Assembly: GCF_003955715.1 (NCBI RefSeq)
Contig: NZ_CP034463.1
Span: 1,302,001 to 1,366,000, forward strand
Length of the DNA stretch: 64,000 bases
Origin: Streptomyces aquilus
GTDB taxonomy: Bacteria > Actinomycetota > Actinomycetes > Streptomycetales > Streptomycetaceae
Direction of reading: 5' to 3'
Positions 8,849 to 16,711 of this stretch are shown here, piece after piece (position 1 is the first letter of the stretch; each line of letters begins with the position of its first letter). The notes under the pieces are model-generated. The model saw only the letters and a list, made by a program, of their open reading frames with translations. It had not been told where the DNA came from and searched no databases. Position numbers and translations under genes: made by a program.

Positions 8849-8876
8849 GAACGCGGGTGAACCAATCCGAGTTATG
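8849..8876 (-). promoter_or_regulatory. BldN-type ECF sigma promoter for the chaplin gene
   Basis: Read on the minus strand: CATAAC, 16 nt, CGTTCT. The published sigma-BldN consensus as I recall it is CGTAAC-N16-CGTTGA, giving 5/6 and 4/6 matches with exact spacing. The expected start is about 45 nt upstream of the chaplin ATG. Chaplin genes are known BldN targets. Confidence 0.6.
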
Positions 8877-9070
8877 GCTTATCGGCCTTTCACCCCATCG
8901 AGCGGCACGGTTGTCGAACTAGCAGTAAAACCGTCGAATGCGTACGGAGCGGCGCAGGATAAGGCACTTCATATGATCCCGCCCGCCCGGAGGCGCCCCT
9001 TCCGGACGCCGCCTATCGTGAGCGTGGGTGCCGTTCTCCCGGTCCGCGACGGGCGCCCTTGGAGGCATCG

Positions 9071-10666
9071 ATGCTGGCCAAGCTGTCTGGGCGGCCCCTG
9101 CTCCGGCACTGCGCGGTCACCGGGGCGGTCGGACTGGCGCTGCTGGGCGCGGGGCTGCCGACGGTGACCACGGACAAGGACAAGGACGAGCCGGACCTGT
9201 CGCGGTTCTACGACCAGAAGGTCACGTGGTCCAGGTGCAAGGGCCTGGACGCGCCCAAGGACCTTCAGTGCGGCAAGGTCACCGTCCCCCTCGACTACTC
9301 CCGGCCCAAGGCGGGCACGCTCGAACTGGCCCTGGCCCGATACCGGGCGACCGGCGATTCCCGGGGTTCGCTGCTGCTGAACTTCGGCGGTCCGGGCGGC
9401 GCCGGCGTCAGCGAACTGGCCGCCGGTGGCGACGAGTTCATGGGCCTGACCAAGGGCTACGACGTGGTGTCCTTCGATCCGCGCGGCGTCGGCCGGTCCT
9501 CGCCGGTCAGTTGCGGGGACGGCACCGACGAGGCGCTGGCGGCGACGGACGACGGTTCCGAGGTGAGCGACGATCCGCGGTCCGTGCTCACGCAGTTGAA
9601 GAGGGCCGCCGCCGCGTGCGCCGAGCACTCCGGCCCCGTCCTGCCCCACATAGGCACCGTCGACGCGGCTCGCGACCTCGACGTGATGCGCCAGGCACTC
9701 GGCGACAAGAAGCTCAACTACCTCGGTTTCTCCTACGGAACCCGGCTCGGCGCGGTGTACGCGGCCCAGTTCCCGGGGAAGGTGGGGCGGTTGGTCCTCG
9801 ACGGCGTCGACACCCTGACCGAGCCCATGACGGAGCAGGCCCTGGTGGGCGCCGAAGGGCAGCAGAAGGCGCTGGACGACTTCATCGACTGGTGCGCCGA
9901 GGACATCGCCTGTCCGTTCGGCCAGGACCCGCGCAGCGCCCGGGACCAGGTGGTACGGCTGATCGACTCCCTGGACGAGGACCCGGTGCCGACCGACTGG
10001 GGCGGCACCTTCTCCGGCCAGGACCTCGTGGGCGCCATCTCCCAGGCCCTCTACAGCAGGGAGCTGTGGCCGTCCCTGGAGCGGGCCGTCGCCCAGCTCG
10101 TCGAGGACGGCGACACGCGTGGCGTCCTGAGCTTCACGGGCGGCGGCTACGCGCTGCCGCGCCGGGCGGCCGGCGACGACGGCGACGGCGGGCTCGCCGA
10201 CGAGGAGGACGTCCCGCTGGACAACCTGCCGGCCGCGCTGATGGCGATCAACTGCGCGGACGACCCGGACCGCCCCGGGGCCGACGAGATCACCCGGAAC
10301 CTCGGCCGGCTGCGCGCCGAGTACGAGGAGGTCTCCCCCGTCTTCGGCCGCTACCGCCTGACCGAGGTCCTGATGTGCTACGGCCGCCCCAAGGGCACCG
10401 ACTACATCCGCGAGGACGTCCGGGACGTCGACAGCCCGAAGATGCTGCTTGTCGGCACCCGCGGCGACCCGGCGACGCCGTACCGCTGGACGGTGGAGAC
10501 CGCGAAGCGGCTGGGCGACGCGGCCGTGGTGCTCGACAACAAGGGCGACGGCCACACCGGGTACGGCTCCTCGAAGTGCGTGCAGCGCAAGGTCGACACC
10601 TTCCTGCTGTACGGCTCCCTGCCGCCCAGCGGCAGCTCCTGCGGCTCGGAGGAGGACGACCGGTGA
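9071..10666 (+). CDS. Secreted alpha/beta hydrolase, tripeptidyl aminopeptidase (SlpD/Tap-like) family
   Basis: 531 residues. A hydrophobic N-terminal segment (HCAVTGAVGLALLGAGL) indicates export. The alpha/beta hydrolase core shows an oxyanion strand LLLNFGGPGGAG, the nucleophile elbow GFSYGT, an acid residue in VGTRGDPATP and the catalytic His in GDGHTGYGSSKCV. The paired cysteines (e.g. SRCKGL, LQCGKV, INCADD, SKCVQ) and the C-terminal TAP-like domain match Streptomyces mycelium-associated tripeptidyl aminopeptidases, which trim N-terminal tripeptides from secreted proteins. GGAGG lies 5 nt before ATG 9071. The 270-bp gap before it carries the divergent chaplin promoter. Confidence 0.9.
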   Translation: MLAKLSGRPLLRHCAVTGAVGLALLGAGLPTVTTDKDKDEPDLSRFYDQKVTWSRCKGLDAPKDLQCGKVTVPLDYSRPKAGTLELALARYRATGDSRGSLLLNFGGPGGAGVSELAAGGDEFMGLTKGYDVVSFDPRGVGRSSPVSCGDGTDEALAATDDGSEVSDDPRSVLTQLKRAAAACAEHSGPVLPHIGTVDAARDLDVMRQALGDKKLNYLGFSYGTRLGAVYAAQFPGKVGRLVLDGVDTLTEPMTEQALVGAEGQQKALDDFIDWCAEDIACPFGQDPRSARDQVVRLIDSLDEDPVPTDWGGTFSGQDLVGAISQALYSRELWPSLERAVAQLVEDGDTRGVLSFTGGGYALPRRAAGDDGDGGLADEEDVPLDNLPAALMAINCADDPDRPGADEITRNLGRLRAEYEEVSPVFGRYRLTEVLMCYGRPKGTDYIREDVRDVDSPKMLLVGTRGDPATPYRWTVETAKRLGDAAVVLDNKGDGHTGYGSSKCVQRKVDTFLLYGSLPPSGSSCGSEEDDR

Positions 10667-10760
10667 GCGCCTTCACCGTCCTCGGGTGAACCCGTCCGCC
10701 GCGGGGCCGCTGCTCGCGCTCGGACTGGCGGACGGTGGACCCGCCGGCTTCGCGCGCGGG

Positions 10761-11189
10761 TCACGCCTCCCAGTACGCCAACCGTCGCAGCGCCTGGGCG
10801 GCCTGGCCGAAGCCGTCGTCGCCGAGCACGGCACGCAGCTCCGCGTTGAAGCGGTCGATCTCCGGCTGCGCGGCGGTCAGCGCCCGCTCACCCGCCTCGG
10901 TCAGCTCCAGGACCACGGCCCGGTGTTCAGTCGGGTGCGCCGACTTCGCGACGAGCCCCGCCGCGGTGAGCCGGGCGACGAGCGCGGTGACCGCCGACTC
11001 GCGCAGGCCGAGCGTGCGGGCGAGCTGCTGCTGGGTCTGCCGGGGCTCGTCGCGCACCGCGAACAGCGCGCCGATCTGGGCCGTGGTCACCCCCGCGGCG
11101 GCCACGCAGCGCCGGTCGGCGCTCGTCCGCAGACGGTGGGCCGCCCGCTGGAGCAGGAAGTAGAGGCGCAGGTCGGGCTCGGCGGACAT
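10761..11189 (-). CDS. MarR-family transcriptional regulator
   Basis: 142 residues with a winged helix-turn-helix: GVTTAQIGALFAVRDEPRQTQQQLARTLGLRESAVTALVARLTAAGLVAKSAHPTEHRAV-type layout, where the wing (HPTEHRAVVLELTEAG) is the classic MarR 'D.R...v.LT..G'. The start at 11189 was chosen because the upstream in-frame extension covers the operator and the divergent gene's start. It probably represses the divergent thioesterase gene and itself through the palindrome at 11227-11248. Ligand unknown; MarR proteins commonly sense phenolic or aromatic compounds. Confidence 0.9.
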   Translation of the reverse strand: MSAEPDLRLYFLLQRAAHRLRTSADRRCVAAAGVTTAQIGALFAVRDEPRQTQQQLARTLGLRESAVTALVARLTAAGLVAKSAHPTEHRAVVLELTEAGERALTAAQPEIDRFNAELRAVLGDDGFGQAAQALRRLAYWEA

Positions 11190-11226
11190 GGGCCGATGTT
11201 GACAGAGGACACTGGCTCGCGCCACC

Positions 11227-11248
11227 CTCACTTCACTGATGAAGTGAG
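11227..11248. promoter_or_regulatory. Perfect palindromic operator, probable MarR site
   Basis: Nine-bp arms (CTCACTTCA / TGAAGTGAG) separated by 4 nt, in the 67-bp divergent region between the MarR gene and the thioesterase gene. Size and position match MarR operators. Confidence 0.65.
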
Positions 11249-11256
11249 ATGACGGG

Positions 11257-11700
11257 GTGAGCGGCGTGAGCGACACGATGGATCTGGAGCTGGCCCGGAA
11301 GGTCCTCGGAGAGCAGCCCTTCAGCAGACTGCTGGGCGCCCGGGTGACGGCCTTCGGGGACGGTGAGGCCACCCTGGAACTGGACATCCGAGAGGAGCTG
11401 CTCCAGCAGTACGGCTTCGTCCACGGCGGGGTGCTCGCCTACGCGGCCGACAACACCCTCACACTCGCCGCGGCGACCGTCGCGGGGCCGGGCCTGATCA
11501 CGTCCGGGTTCACCGTCGACTATCTGCGTCCGGCGACCGGCACGGTCCTGCGGGCGCACGGCCGGGTGGTGCGGGCCGGCCGCACCCGGGTGGTGACCCG
11601 CTGCGACGTCGTCACGGTCGACGACACCGGCGCGGAGAGCCTGTGCGCGGTCGCGCAGGGCAACATCGCCCTGCTCCAGGGACCGGTAGGGAAAGGCTAG
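11257..11700 (+). CDS. PaaI-type hotdog-fold thioesterase
   Basis: 147 residues or slightly fewer. The hotdog signature is GFVHGGVLAYAADNTLTLAAAT, equivalent to the PaaI/4HBT 'g.vHGG.la.l.D....aa' helix with the catalytic Asp in AADN; a strand TVDYLRPATGTVLRAHGRVV follows. These enzymes hydrolyse acyl- or phenylacetyl-CoA thioesters in the cytoplasm. GTG 11257 is the longest start; GTG 11266 and ATG 11278 are possible and none has a strong ribosome binding site. It is divergent from, and probably controlled by, the MarR gene, and ends 1 nt short of the convergent arcA stop. Confidence 0.85.
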   Translation: MSGVSDTMDLELARKVLGEQPFSRLLGARVTAFGDGEATLELDIREELLQQYGFVHGGVLAYAADNTLTLAAATVAGPGLITSGFTVDYLRPATGTVLRAHGRVVRAGRTRVVTRCDVVTVDDTGAESLCAVAQGNIALLQGPVGKG

Positions 11701-11701
11701 T

Positions 11702-12961
11702 TCAGAACTCGACCGGGTCCCGCACGATCGGGCAGGTCATGCAGTGGCCGCCGCCCCGGCCGCGGCCCAGCTCGGCGCCGACGATGGTGATGACCTCGAT
11801 GCCGGCCTTGCGCAGCAGGGTGTTGGTCTGGGTGTTGCGGTCGTAGGTGAAGACCACGCCGGGTTCCAGGGCGACCGCGTTGTTGCCGCTGTCCCACTGC
11901 TGGCGCTCGGAGGCGTACACGTCCCCGCCGGTCTCCACGACCCGCAGCCCGGGCAGTCCGAGCGCCTTGGCGACGACGTCGACGAACGGGGTCGAGCCCT
12001 CGTCGATCAGTTCGATGCCGGGCGCCTTGTCGCCGGGGCGCAGGGAGAAGGTGTGGACGCCGTCCATGATGGTCGGGTAGAGGGTGACCAGGTCGCGGTC
12101 GGCGAAGGTGAAGACGGTGTCGAGGTGCATCGCGGAGCGCAGTTTCGGCATGCCGGCGACGATGACGTGCTCGGCGGCGCCGTTCTTGAACAGCGCGGCG
12201 GCCACCTGGGTGATGGCCTGGCGTGAGGTGCGCTCGCTCATGCCCATCAGGACGACGCCGTTGCCGACGGGCATGATGTCTCCGCCCTCGAACGTGGCCT
12301 GCCCCCAGTCGAGTTCGGGGTCACCCCACCAGACGGTGGAGCCCACGTAGTCGGGGTGGAAGCTGTAGACGGCCTTCATGAGCAGCGTCTCGTCGTGCCG
12401 GGCGGGCCAGTACAGCGGGTTGAGGGTGAGGCCGCCGTAGAGCCAGCACGTGGTGTCGCGGGTGTAGAGGGTGTTGGGCAGCGGCGGCATCAAGTACTCG
12501 CGTACGCCGGTGGATTCCCGGGCGAGGTCGAGATAGCCGGAGCGGAAGTCCTCGGGCAGGTCGGTGGTGGCCAGGCCGCCGATCAGGTATTTCGCGAGGC
12601 GTTCGGGTTCGAGGGTCTCCAGGTACGCGCGGGTCTGCTCGACGAGGCCGAGGCCGACCTCGTTGGCGACGATCTTCCGGTCCAGGAGCCAGTCCCGGGC
12701 GCCCGGCACCGCCATGGTCTGGGCGAGCAGGTCGTGCAACTCGACGACCTCGACGTCCCGTTCGCGCAGCTTGTTGACGAAGTCGGCGTGGTCGCGCTGG
12801 GCGTTCTCCACCCACATGACGTCGTCGAAGAGCAGGTCGTCGGAGTTGGTGGGGGTGAGCCTGCGATGGGCGAGCCCGGGGGCGCAGACCAGCACCTTGC
12901 GCAGTCTGCCGACCTCGGAGTGGACGCCGTACGCGGGACGGGTGTCTTGACTACTGGTCAC
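11702..12961 (-). CDS. arcA: Arginine deiminase
   Basis: 419 residues, the normal length for the enzyme that converts L-arginine to citrulline and ammonia. Diagnostic motifs: the N-terminal [70 protein letters not shown], and the C-terminal catalytic cysteine in [12 protein letters not shown]. It lies 18 nt after arcD, in the order arcD-arcA, so the two form an uptake-and-deimination operon. No ornithine transcarbamylase (arcB) or carbamate kinase (arcC) gene is next to it, so ATP formation would need genes elsewhere; the pair may serve ammonia release or acid tolerance. Confidence 0.97.
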   Translation of the reverse strand: MTSSQDTRPAYGVHSEVGRLRKVLVCAPGLAHRRLTPTNSDDLLFDDVMWVENAQRDHADFVNKLRERDVEVVELHDLLAQTMAVPGARDWLLDRKIVANEVGLGLVEQTRAYLETLEPERLAKYLIGGLATTDLPEDFRSGYLDLARESTGVREYLMPPLPNTLYTRDTTCWLYGGLTLNPLYWPARHDETLLMKAVYSFHPDYVGSTVWWGDPELDWGQATFEGGDIMPVGNGVVLMGMSERTSRQAITQVAAALFKNGAAEHVIVAGMPKLRSAMHLDTVFTFADRDLVTLYPTIMDGVHTFSLRPGDKAPGIELIDEGSTPFVDVVAKALGLPGLRVVETGGDVYASERQQWDSGNNAVALEPGVVFTYDRNTQTNTLLRKAGIEVITIVGAELGRGRGGGHCMTCPIVRDPVEF

Positions 12962-12979
12962 GGTGCACCTTCCGGGTCT

Positions 12980-14398
12980 TCACAGGCTGATCCAGCCCAC
13001 CGCCAGGGCCACGATGCCGAGGGCCGCGCCGGCCACCGACACCGCGAGGATCACCAACTCACGTGCGGAGAACGGCCGTCGGCCCTGTTCCTTGCGGGCC
13101 ATCACGAACAGCACGGTGGCGGGGGCGTAGATGATGAAGGAGACGAGGACGAACTTCAGGCCCGCCGCGTAGATGAGGAACGCGGTGTAGACGGTGGCGA
13201 CGACGGCGATCGCCAACTGGCCCCGCGGTCCGCCCCAGCCGATCTTCACCGCGAAGGCCGCCGCCAGCAGGAACGGGATCAGGGTCAGGGCGCTGGTCAG
13301 GTCGAGGGCGAAGTTGAAGGCGTCGTCGGAGAACAGGGTGACGACGAGGACGATCTGACTGAGCACCGTGGACATCACGAGCGCCGGCACGGGCACGTCG
13401 GCGGCGGTGGCGCGCTTGAGGAAGCGGGGCATGTCGTCGTCCTTGGCGGCCACGTACAGCACTTCGGCCGCCATCAACGTCCAGGCCAGATAGGCGCCGA
13501 GCACGGAGACGATCAGGCCGACGCTCACGAAGACCTTGCCCCAGGTGCCGACCGCGTGCTCCAGCACCTCGGCCATGGAGGGCTGGCGCAGTTCGGCGAT
13601 CTCCGCCATCGGCATGATGCCGTACGACACGATCGTCACCGACGCGAAGATCGCGAAGACGCTCACGAAGCCGAGGATCGTGGCCCGGCCGACGTCCTCA
13701 CGGCGCCGTGCGTGCCGGGAGTAGACGCTCGCGCCCTCGACCCCGAGGAACACGAACACCGTGGCCAGCATGGTGCCCTTGACCTGGTTGAAGAGGGAGC
13801 CGGCGTAGTCGGCGCCGCCGAAGTTGTCGGCGAAGACGCTCGGTTTGAGATAGAAGAGCGCCAGGATGACGAAGACGATGATCGGCACGACCTTGGCGAC
13901 CGTGACGATCCGGTTGATCGCCGCCGCCTCCTTCACCCCGCGGCTGATCAGCGCGAAGAACAGCCACAGGCCGACCGAGGAGAGCACCACCGCGAGGACG
14001 GTGTCGCCGTCGCCGAGCGCGGGGGCGATCGCGCCGATGGTCGACATGATCAGCACCCAGTACGTCACGTTGCCGACGCAGGCGCTCGCCCAGTAGCCGA
14101 ACGCCGAGAAGAAGCCCAGGTATTCACCGAAACCGGCCTTGGCGTAGGCGTACACACCCGCGTCGAGATCGGGCCGGCGCACCGCGAGCGTCTGGAAGAC
14201 GAAGGCGAGCATCAGCATGCCGGTACCGGCCACGGCCCAGGCGATGAGCGCCCCTGCCACCCCGGTCTCCTGCGCGAACCGGCGCGGGAGGGAGAACACA
14301 CCGGCGCCGACCATCGAGCCGACCACCATGGTGGTGAGCGTCGGCAGGGACAGTTTCGCGGCGGGGGGCGCCTGGGTCTTGGTGTCGGCCTGACTCAT
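12980..14398 (-). CDS. arcD: Amino acid permease, probable arginine:ornithine antiporter
   Basis: 472 residues with 12 predicted membrane helices of the APC superfamily (basic amino acid/polyamine antiporter family). The first helix has SMVGAGVFSLPRRF, the glycine-rich substrate-backbone loop, and DAGVYAYAKAGFGEYLGFFSAFGYWAS is characteristic of ArcD/LysI-type antiporters. It is the first gene of the arcDA operon; ArcD normally exchanges arginine for ornithine across the membrane. Specificity is inferred from the gene pair. Its upstream region is shared divergently with the baeRF gene and contains repeated TGATTGCC elements. Confidence 0.9.
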   Translation of the reverse strand: MSQADTKTQAPPAAKLSLPTLTTMVVGSMVGAGVFSLPRRFAQETGVAGALIAWAVAGTGMLMLAFVFQTLAVRRPDLDAGVYAYAKAGFGEYLGFFSAFGYWASACVGNVTYWVLIMSTIGAIAPALGDGDTVLAVVLSSVGLWLFFALISRGVKEAAAINRIVTVAKVVPIIVFVILALFYLKPSVFADNFGGADYAGSLFNQVKGTMLATVFVFLGVEGASVYSRHARRREDVGRATILGFVSVFAIFASVTIVSYGIMPMAEIAELRQPSMAEVLEHAVGTWGKVFVSVGLIVSVLGAYLAWTLMAAEVLYVAAKDDDMPRFLKRATAADVPVPALVMSTVLSQIVLVVTLFSDDAFNFALDLTSALTLIPFLLAAAFAVKIGWGGPRGQLAIAVVATVYTAFLIYAAGLKFVLVSFIIYAPATVLFVMARKEQGRRPFSARELVILAVSVAGAALGIVALAVGWISL

Positions 14399-14454
14399 CG
14401 GAGACCTATCCGTCCGTCATGAGGAGACCCCAGCGACGCTAACAGCGAAATGCC

Positions 14455-14509
14455 CTGATTGCCTGACTTGATTGCCCCTAATGCCCTATCGGGCAATCAG
14501 TCCTATCGT
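14455..14509. promoter_or_regulatory. Divergent control region with three TGATTGCC half-sites
   Basis: TGATTGCC occurs at 14456-14463 and 14470-14477, and inverted (GGCAATCA) at 14492-14499. The inner pair forms a 9-bp-arm palindrome with a 12-nt spacer. TATCGT at 14504-14509 could be the -10 element for the plus-strand gene, placing transcription start on or next to its ATG. Confidence 0.5.
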
Positions 14510-14515
14510 GCTGAT

Positions 14516-15616
14516 ATGGAGCACGCACTCAGTCCCACGACCCTCTCCGAGCTGCGGCGCCCGCGCCCCTATCCGGCGGTGTCCGTGCTGACCCCGACCC
14601 ATCGCCGGGAACCCGAGAACACCCAGGACCCGGTCCGGCTGCGCAATGTCGTGGCCGAGGCCAAGAAACAGCTGGAGGCCGATCCGGCCGTTCCCCGGGA
14701 GCGGCGCATCGACGTCGCCCGCCAGCTCGACCAGGCCCTCACCGAGGTCGACCTGGCCCACGCCGAGGACGGTCTGGTGATCTTCGCCGCGCCGGGTGAG
14801 CACCAGGTGTGGTCGCTCGCCCGTTCGGTGCCCGAACGCGTCGTACTGTCGGACACCTTCCTGACCCGCAACCTCGTCTCCGCGCAGGCCTCCGAGCGCC
14901 CCTTCTGGGTCCTCTCGGTCGCCCCCGACCGCGCCACGCTCTGGAACGGCGGCACGGACCGTGTCGTCGAGGAGCACCTGGCGGGCTTCCCGCTCACCAG
15001 GGACCACCGTGAGAACTTCGACGCCGAACGCCAGGAACGCATCGGCGACATGCCGAGCACGTTCCGGGACGAGAGCACCCGCCACTTCCTGCGCGACGCC
15101 GACACCGCGATGGCCAAGATCCTCCGGGACCAGCCACGCCCGCTCTACGTCACCGGCGAGCAGGCCGCGCTGTCGGTGCTGGACGAGGTCGGCAGCGTCA
15201 CGAAGGAGGCCGTGCACGTCCCGCACGGCGGCCTGGCCCACGGCACGCCGGACGCCGTCTGGCAGGCGGTACGGCCGCTGCACGAGGCCGAGAACCGCAA
15301 GAACACCGCAGCCGTGGCCCGCGAGCTGGAGACGGCGCGCGGCCGGCGGGCCTTCGCGGCCGGCGTCGACGAGGTCTGGCAGAACGCCCGGGAGGGCCGG
15401 GTGCGGCTGCTGGCCGTGGAGGAGAACTACCGGATCACCGTGCGTGACGCCGGTGGCGATCATCTGGTCCCGGCCGCGAGCGACGACCTCGACGCCCGCG
15501 AGGACATCGTGGACGAGATCGTCGAGCAGTGCCTGGAGACGGGCGCCGACGTGCGCTTCGTCCCGGACGGCACGCTGGGCGACGCCCGGGGGATCGCGGG
15601 GGTGCTGCGGTACTGA
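14516..15616 (+). CDS. baeRF-family (eRF1/Pelota-like) protein, candidate Balon-type ribosome hibernation factor
   Basis: 366 residues. The overall pattern matches bacterial relatives of archaeo-eukaryotic release factor 1 (baeRF, family 3 type): an N-terminal 'YPAVSVLTPTHRREPE' strand, long helix with NVVAEAKKQLEADP, a central 'TFLTRNLVSAQASERPFWVLSVAPDRATLW' domain, and a C-terminal domain ending VRFVPDGTLGDARGIAGVLRY. Such proteins were once labelled 'chemotaxis protein'; the related Balon protein binds the ribosomal A site of dormant ribosomes. No Shine-Dalgarno is visible before ATG 14516 and a -10-like TATCGT sits just upstream, so a leaderless mRNA is likely. Pairing with arcDA suggests a low-oxygen or energy-stress role (inference). 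Confidence 0.75.
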   Translation: MEHALSPTTLSELRRPRPYPAVSVLTPTHRREPENTQDPVRLRNVVAEAKKQLEADPAVPRERRIDVARQLDQALTEVDLAHAEDGLVIFAAPGEHQVWSLARSVPERVVLSDTFLTRNLVSAQASERPFWVLSVAPDRATLWNGGTDRVVEEHLAGFPLTRDHRENFDAERQERIGDMPSTFRDESTRHFLRDADTAMAKILRDQPRPLYVTGEQAALSVLDEVGSVTKEAVHVPHGGLAHGTPDAVWQAVRPLHEAENRKNTAAVARELETARGRRAFAAGVDEVWQNAREGRVRLLAVEENYRITVRDAGGDHLVPAASDDLDAREDIVDEIVEQCLETGADVRFVPDGTLGDARGIAGVLRY

Positions 15617-15659
15617 GGCCGATCTCGGGGATGACCACACCGCACGGAAAGGCCCTGAA

Positions 15660-16085
15660 ATGGCGCAGACATCCAGCGGGGTCCGACGCCCCGAATACAG
15701 CGCACGACACCTGGGCGGCGGCCTCACCCTCTTCGCCGGCTGGGCGCTGGAGCTCAGCGGGACGCTCAGCATCCTCCTCGGTGTCGTCGGCGTCACCCGC
15801 GACACCATCTTCAGCTCGCCCGACTACACCTACGAGTTCAGCCTGACGGCCTGGGGCTGGATCCACATCGTCGTCGGCATCGGACTCGTCGCCGCCGGCC
15901 TGGGGGTACTCCTCGGCAAGAGCTGGGGCACGGGGGCCGGCGCCGCGCTGGGCGCGATCAGCCTGATCACACAGTTCATGTTCATCCCGTTCTATCCGCT
16001 GTGGTCGATCAGCGTGATGACGCTCGACATCGTCGCCGTCTGGACCCTGGCCAGAGCCATGGCGGTGGACGACCGGCGCCCCTGA
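15660..16085 (+). CDS. Small four-helix membrane protein (DUF7144-like)
   Basis: 141 residues with four hydrophobic helices: GGLTLFAGWALELSGTLSILLGVVGV, WIHIVVGIGLVAAGLGVLL, WGTGAGAALGAISLITQFMFI and WSISVMTLDIVAVWTLARAMA. The YEFSLTAWGWIHIVVG segment between helices one and two is typical of the DUF7144 family, common in actinobacteria beside stress genes. ATG 15660 follows GGAAAGG. It lies 43 nt downstream of the baeRF gene in the same direction, so probably one operon. Function unknown; located in the cytoplasmic membrane. Confidence 0.8.
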   Translation: MAQTSSGVRRPEYSARHLGGGLTLFAGWALELSGTLSILLGVVGVTRDTIFSSPDYTYEFSLTAWGWIHIVVGIGLVAAGLGVLLGKSWGTGAGAALGAISLITQFMFIPFYPLWSISVMTLDIVAVWTLARAMAVDDRRP

Positions 16086-16109
16086 CAGGGGGCGGCGGCA
16101 AGAGTCCCT

Positions 16110-16523
16110 TCAGACGCTCCCGAACAGCGCGCTCAGCCCCCGCTCGACCTCCGCTCCGACGTCCTCCTGCCCGGCCGCCACGACCGCGTACGTGCGCAGC
16201 AGGAAGCGGCGCAGCGCCGACGTGTCGAACTGGAGCAGCGCCAGCCCGTACGGCGAGTGCAGCTCCACGACCGTACGGGCCCGGCCGCACGGCCACAGGT
16301 GCACGTCCCCGCTGCCCGCCGGTCCGCGCAGGCCCGCCTCCAGCAGAGCGCGCCCGAAGGTCCAGGTGACCACGTCGCCGTCGAGGGAGATCTCCGGCGG
16401 GAAGTCGATGTGCACCGCGAGCGGGTCGGCGGCGGTGTAGCGGAAGGTCGCGGCGACGGGCAGCTCCTGCTCGTCGGCCGTGACCAGACGGCCCTGGGCG
16501 GGCTGCTCGATGGTGATGTCCAT
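16110..16523 (-). CDS. SsgA-like sporulation/cell-division protein (SALP family)
   Basis: 137 residues. Family marks: YTAADPLAVHIDFPPEISLDGDVVTWTFGRALLEAGLRGPAGSGDVHLWPC-type central block (the 'DPyAV...F' and 'W.FaRdLL..Gl..p.GeGDV...P' pattern of SsgA/SsgB), then a conserved LLRTYAVVAAGQE near the C terminus. SALPs are unique to morphologically complex actinomycetes; SsgB places FtsZ at future septa and SsgA steers it, while the paralogues SsgC-G have narrower roles in spore wall and septum maturation. Which one this is cannot be told by eye. It is divergent from the ECF sigma gene, with a Crp-like box between them. Confidence 0.92.
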   Translation of the reverse strand: MDITIEQPAQGRLVTADEQELPVAATFRYTAADPLAVHIDFPPEISLDGDVVTWTFGRALLEAGLRGPAGSGDVHLWPCGRARTVVELHSPYGLALLQFDTSALRRFLLRTYAVVAAGQEDVGAEVERGLSALFGSV

Positions 16524-16622
16524 GGTCGGTCTCCACTACGGGTCGGAGGTCGGCCCTATTGCCGATGTCTTTACGACCTCGCAGGGGCCGTCTGCATTAC
16601 GCGGAAGCCCTCATCAATTGCT

Positions 16623-16636
16623 GTGACCTGCGTCAC
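16623..16636. promoter_or_regulatory. Crp-like binding site GTG-N6-GTCAC
   Basis: GTGACCTGCGTCAC is an inverted repeat (GTGAC/GTCAC) that fits the Streptomyces Crp motif GTG-N6-GNCAC as I recall it. It sits in the 188-bp divergent region between the SsgA-like gene and the ECF sigma gene. Confidence 0.55.
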
Positions 16637-16711
16637 CCTCAAAAGGTGCATTCGTCATCTAAGGTTACGAACTTGTCCGAACCCACCGCAGGGGACGGGA
16701 GAGTTCCTGCC

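Noticed and set aside
12356..14422. A 688-codon open frame on the plus strand opposite arcA and arcD
   Set aside because: Its translation is Gly/Asp/His/Glu-rich low-complexity shadow sequence; both opposite genes have clear catalytic or membrane motifs.
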